A DNA stretch of 64,000 nucleotides from Paenibacillus borealis (lineage in GTDB: Bacteria; Bacillota; Bacilli; Paenibacillales; Paenibacillaceae). Of the stretch, positions 63,683-64,000 are shown piece by piece. Numbering within the stretch: the first letter of the stretch is position 1; the number at the start of each line of letters is the position of its first letter. The stretch is taken from the NCBI RefSeq assembly GCF_000758665.1, contig NZ_CP009285.1, positions 1,798,001-1,862,000 of the forward strand, given 5' to 3'. Made by a program: the position numbers and the translations under genes. The notes under the pieces were generated by a model. It searched no databases, had not been told where the DNA came from, and saw only the letters and a program-made list of their open reading frames with translations.

Positions 63683-64000
63683 ATGTCGGAGGCAGATTGC
63701 GATCCGTTGTCCTCGAAACGAGAAAAGCTTCTCGTACGTTTAATCCCCTATATCCAAAAACAGGGCATCAGCCAGATGAAGATGGAAGATGCGGCCAAAT
63801 GTATGGATATCAGCAAGGCAACTATGTATAAATATTTTGACTCCAAAGATGAGATTGTGGGACGTCTGCTTGATCAATATGTCCGATTTCTTTCCAATCT
63901 GATCCTGCTGGAAGCTCCCTCAAAGCTGTCGCCTGAGAAGATATCGCGGCCGTCCGAAGAAGAGCTGAAGGTTTACAACGAATCTTTCGCCAAGGCATTT
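63683..64000 (+). CDS. TetR-family regulator (3' end outside window)
   Basis: 106 residues visible from the ATG at 63683, with AGGAGGTG ahead. N-terminal TetR helix-turn-helix: REKLLVRLIPYIQKQGISQMKMEDAAKCMDISKATMYKYFDSKDEIVGRLLDQY. The frame runs off the window. Likely represses the divergent exporter. Confidence 0.88.
   Translation, partial: MSEADCDPLSSKREKLLVRLIPYIQKQGISQMKMEDAAKCMDISKATMYKYFDSKDEIVGRLLDQYVRFLSNLILLEAPSKLSPEKISRPSEEELKVYNESFAKAF

Overview
The window looks like a chromosomal segment of a Paenibacillus-type endospore-forming Firmicute. Evidence: canonical AGGAGG ribosome sites, frequent TTG/GTG starts, Bacillus-like homologues (YhaM, SigK, PspA, YesM/YesN two-component pairs), S-layer-homology (SLH) anchored exoenzymes and many carbohydrate genes. 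No rRNA, tRNA, transposase or CRISPR array was seen.

Layout. 1-6.7 kb: end of an FMN-binding-domain protein, the exoribonuclease YhaM, a divergent pair of TerD-domain proteins (DEDDh exonuclease-TerD and TerD-vWA), an 815 bp non-coding stretch with two families of short tandem repeats, and a GNAT acetyltransferase. 6.9-18.1 kb: a LysR regulator followed by a tightly packed operon matching the Bacillus subtilis snaA-tcyJKLMN-cmoO/I/J-sndA sulfur operon (uptake and dealkylation of S-modified cysteines), with extra genes: a sarcosine-oxidase-type flavoprotein, a DinB-fold protein and a second M20 deacylase. 18.2-35.2 kb: an isomalto-/cyclodextran locus: LacI repressor with four GTAAACGTTTAC-type operators, a huge SLH-anchored GH66 enzyme (broken by a one-base frameshift), histidine kinase and AraC-type response regulator, ABC importer without its own ATPase, intracellular GH66, and GH13 oligo-1,6-glucosidase. 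The probable flow is: wall-bound enzyme processes dextran, importer takes up the product, cytoplasmic GH66 opens or cuts it, GH13 releases glucose. 35.3-48.1 kb: PspC/PspA envelope-stress pair, HD nucleotidase, UvrA-family ATPase with a small partner, pentapeptide-repeat protein, GH27 alpha-galactosidase, PP2C-like protein and a SWIM/SNF2 helicase.

48.2-62 kb is the accessory region. An intact, uninterrupted sigK (48199-48900) is followed by an AT-rich island carrying a long prokaryotic Argonaute with a complete catalytic tetrad, convergent with a 618-residue protein whose N-terminus looks like a degenerate PD-(D/E)xK nuclease. The island ends at a second copy of the 3' 506 bp of sigK (54013-54518), colinear with the first, with 38 differences of which only one changes an amino acid. 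A second accessory block (nitronate monooxygenase, old-yellow-enzyme reductase with MerR regulator, SLH-anchored amidase) ends at a third, decayed sigK 3' fragment (about 61618-61957). sigK therefore appears to be a repeatedly used insertion site, each acquisition leaving a sigK tail behind. The window closes with a DHA2-type drug exporter and a divergent TetR regulator cut by the window edge.
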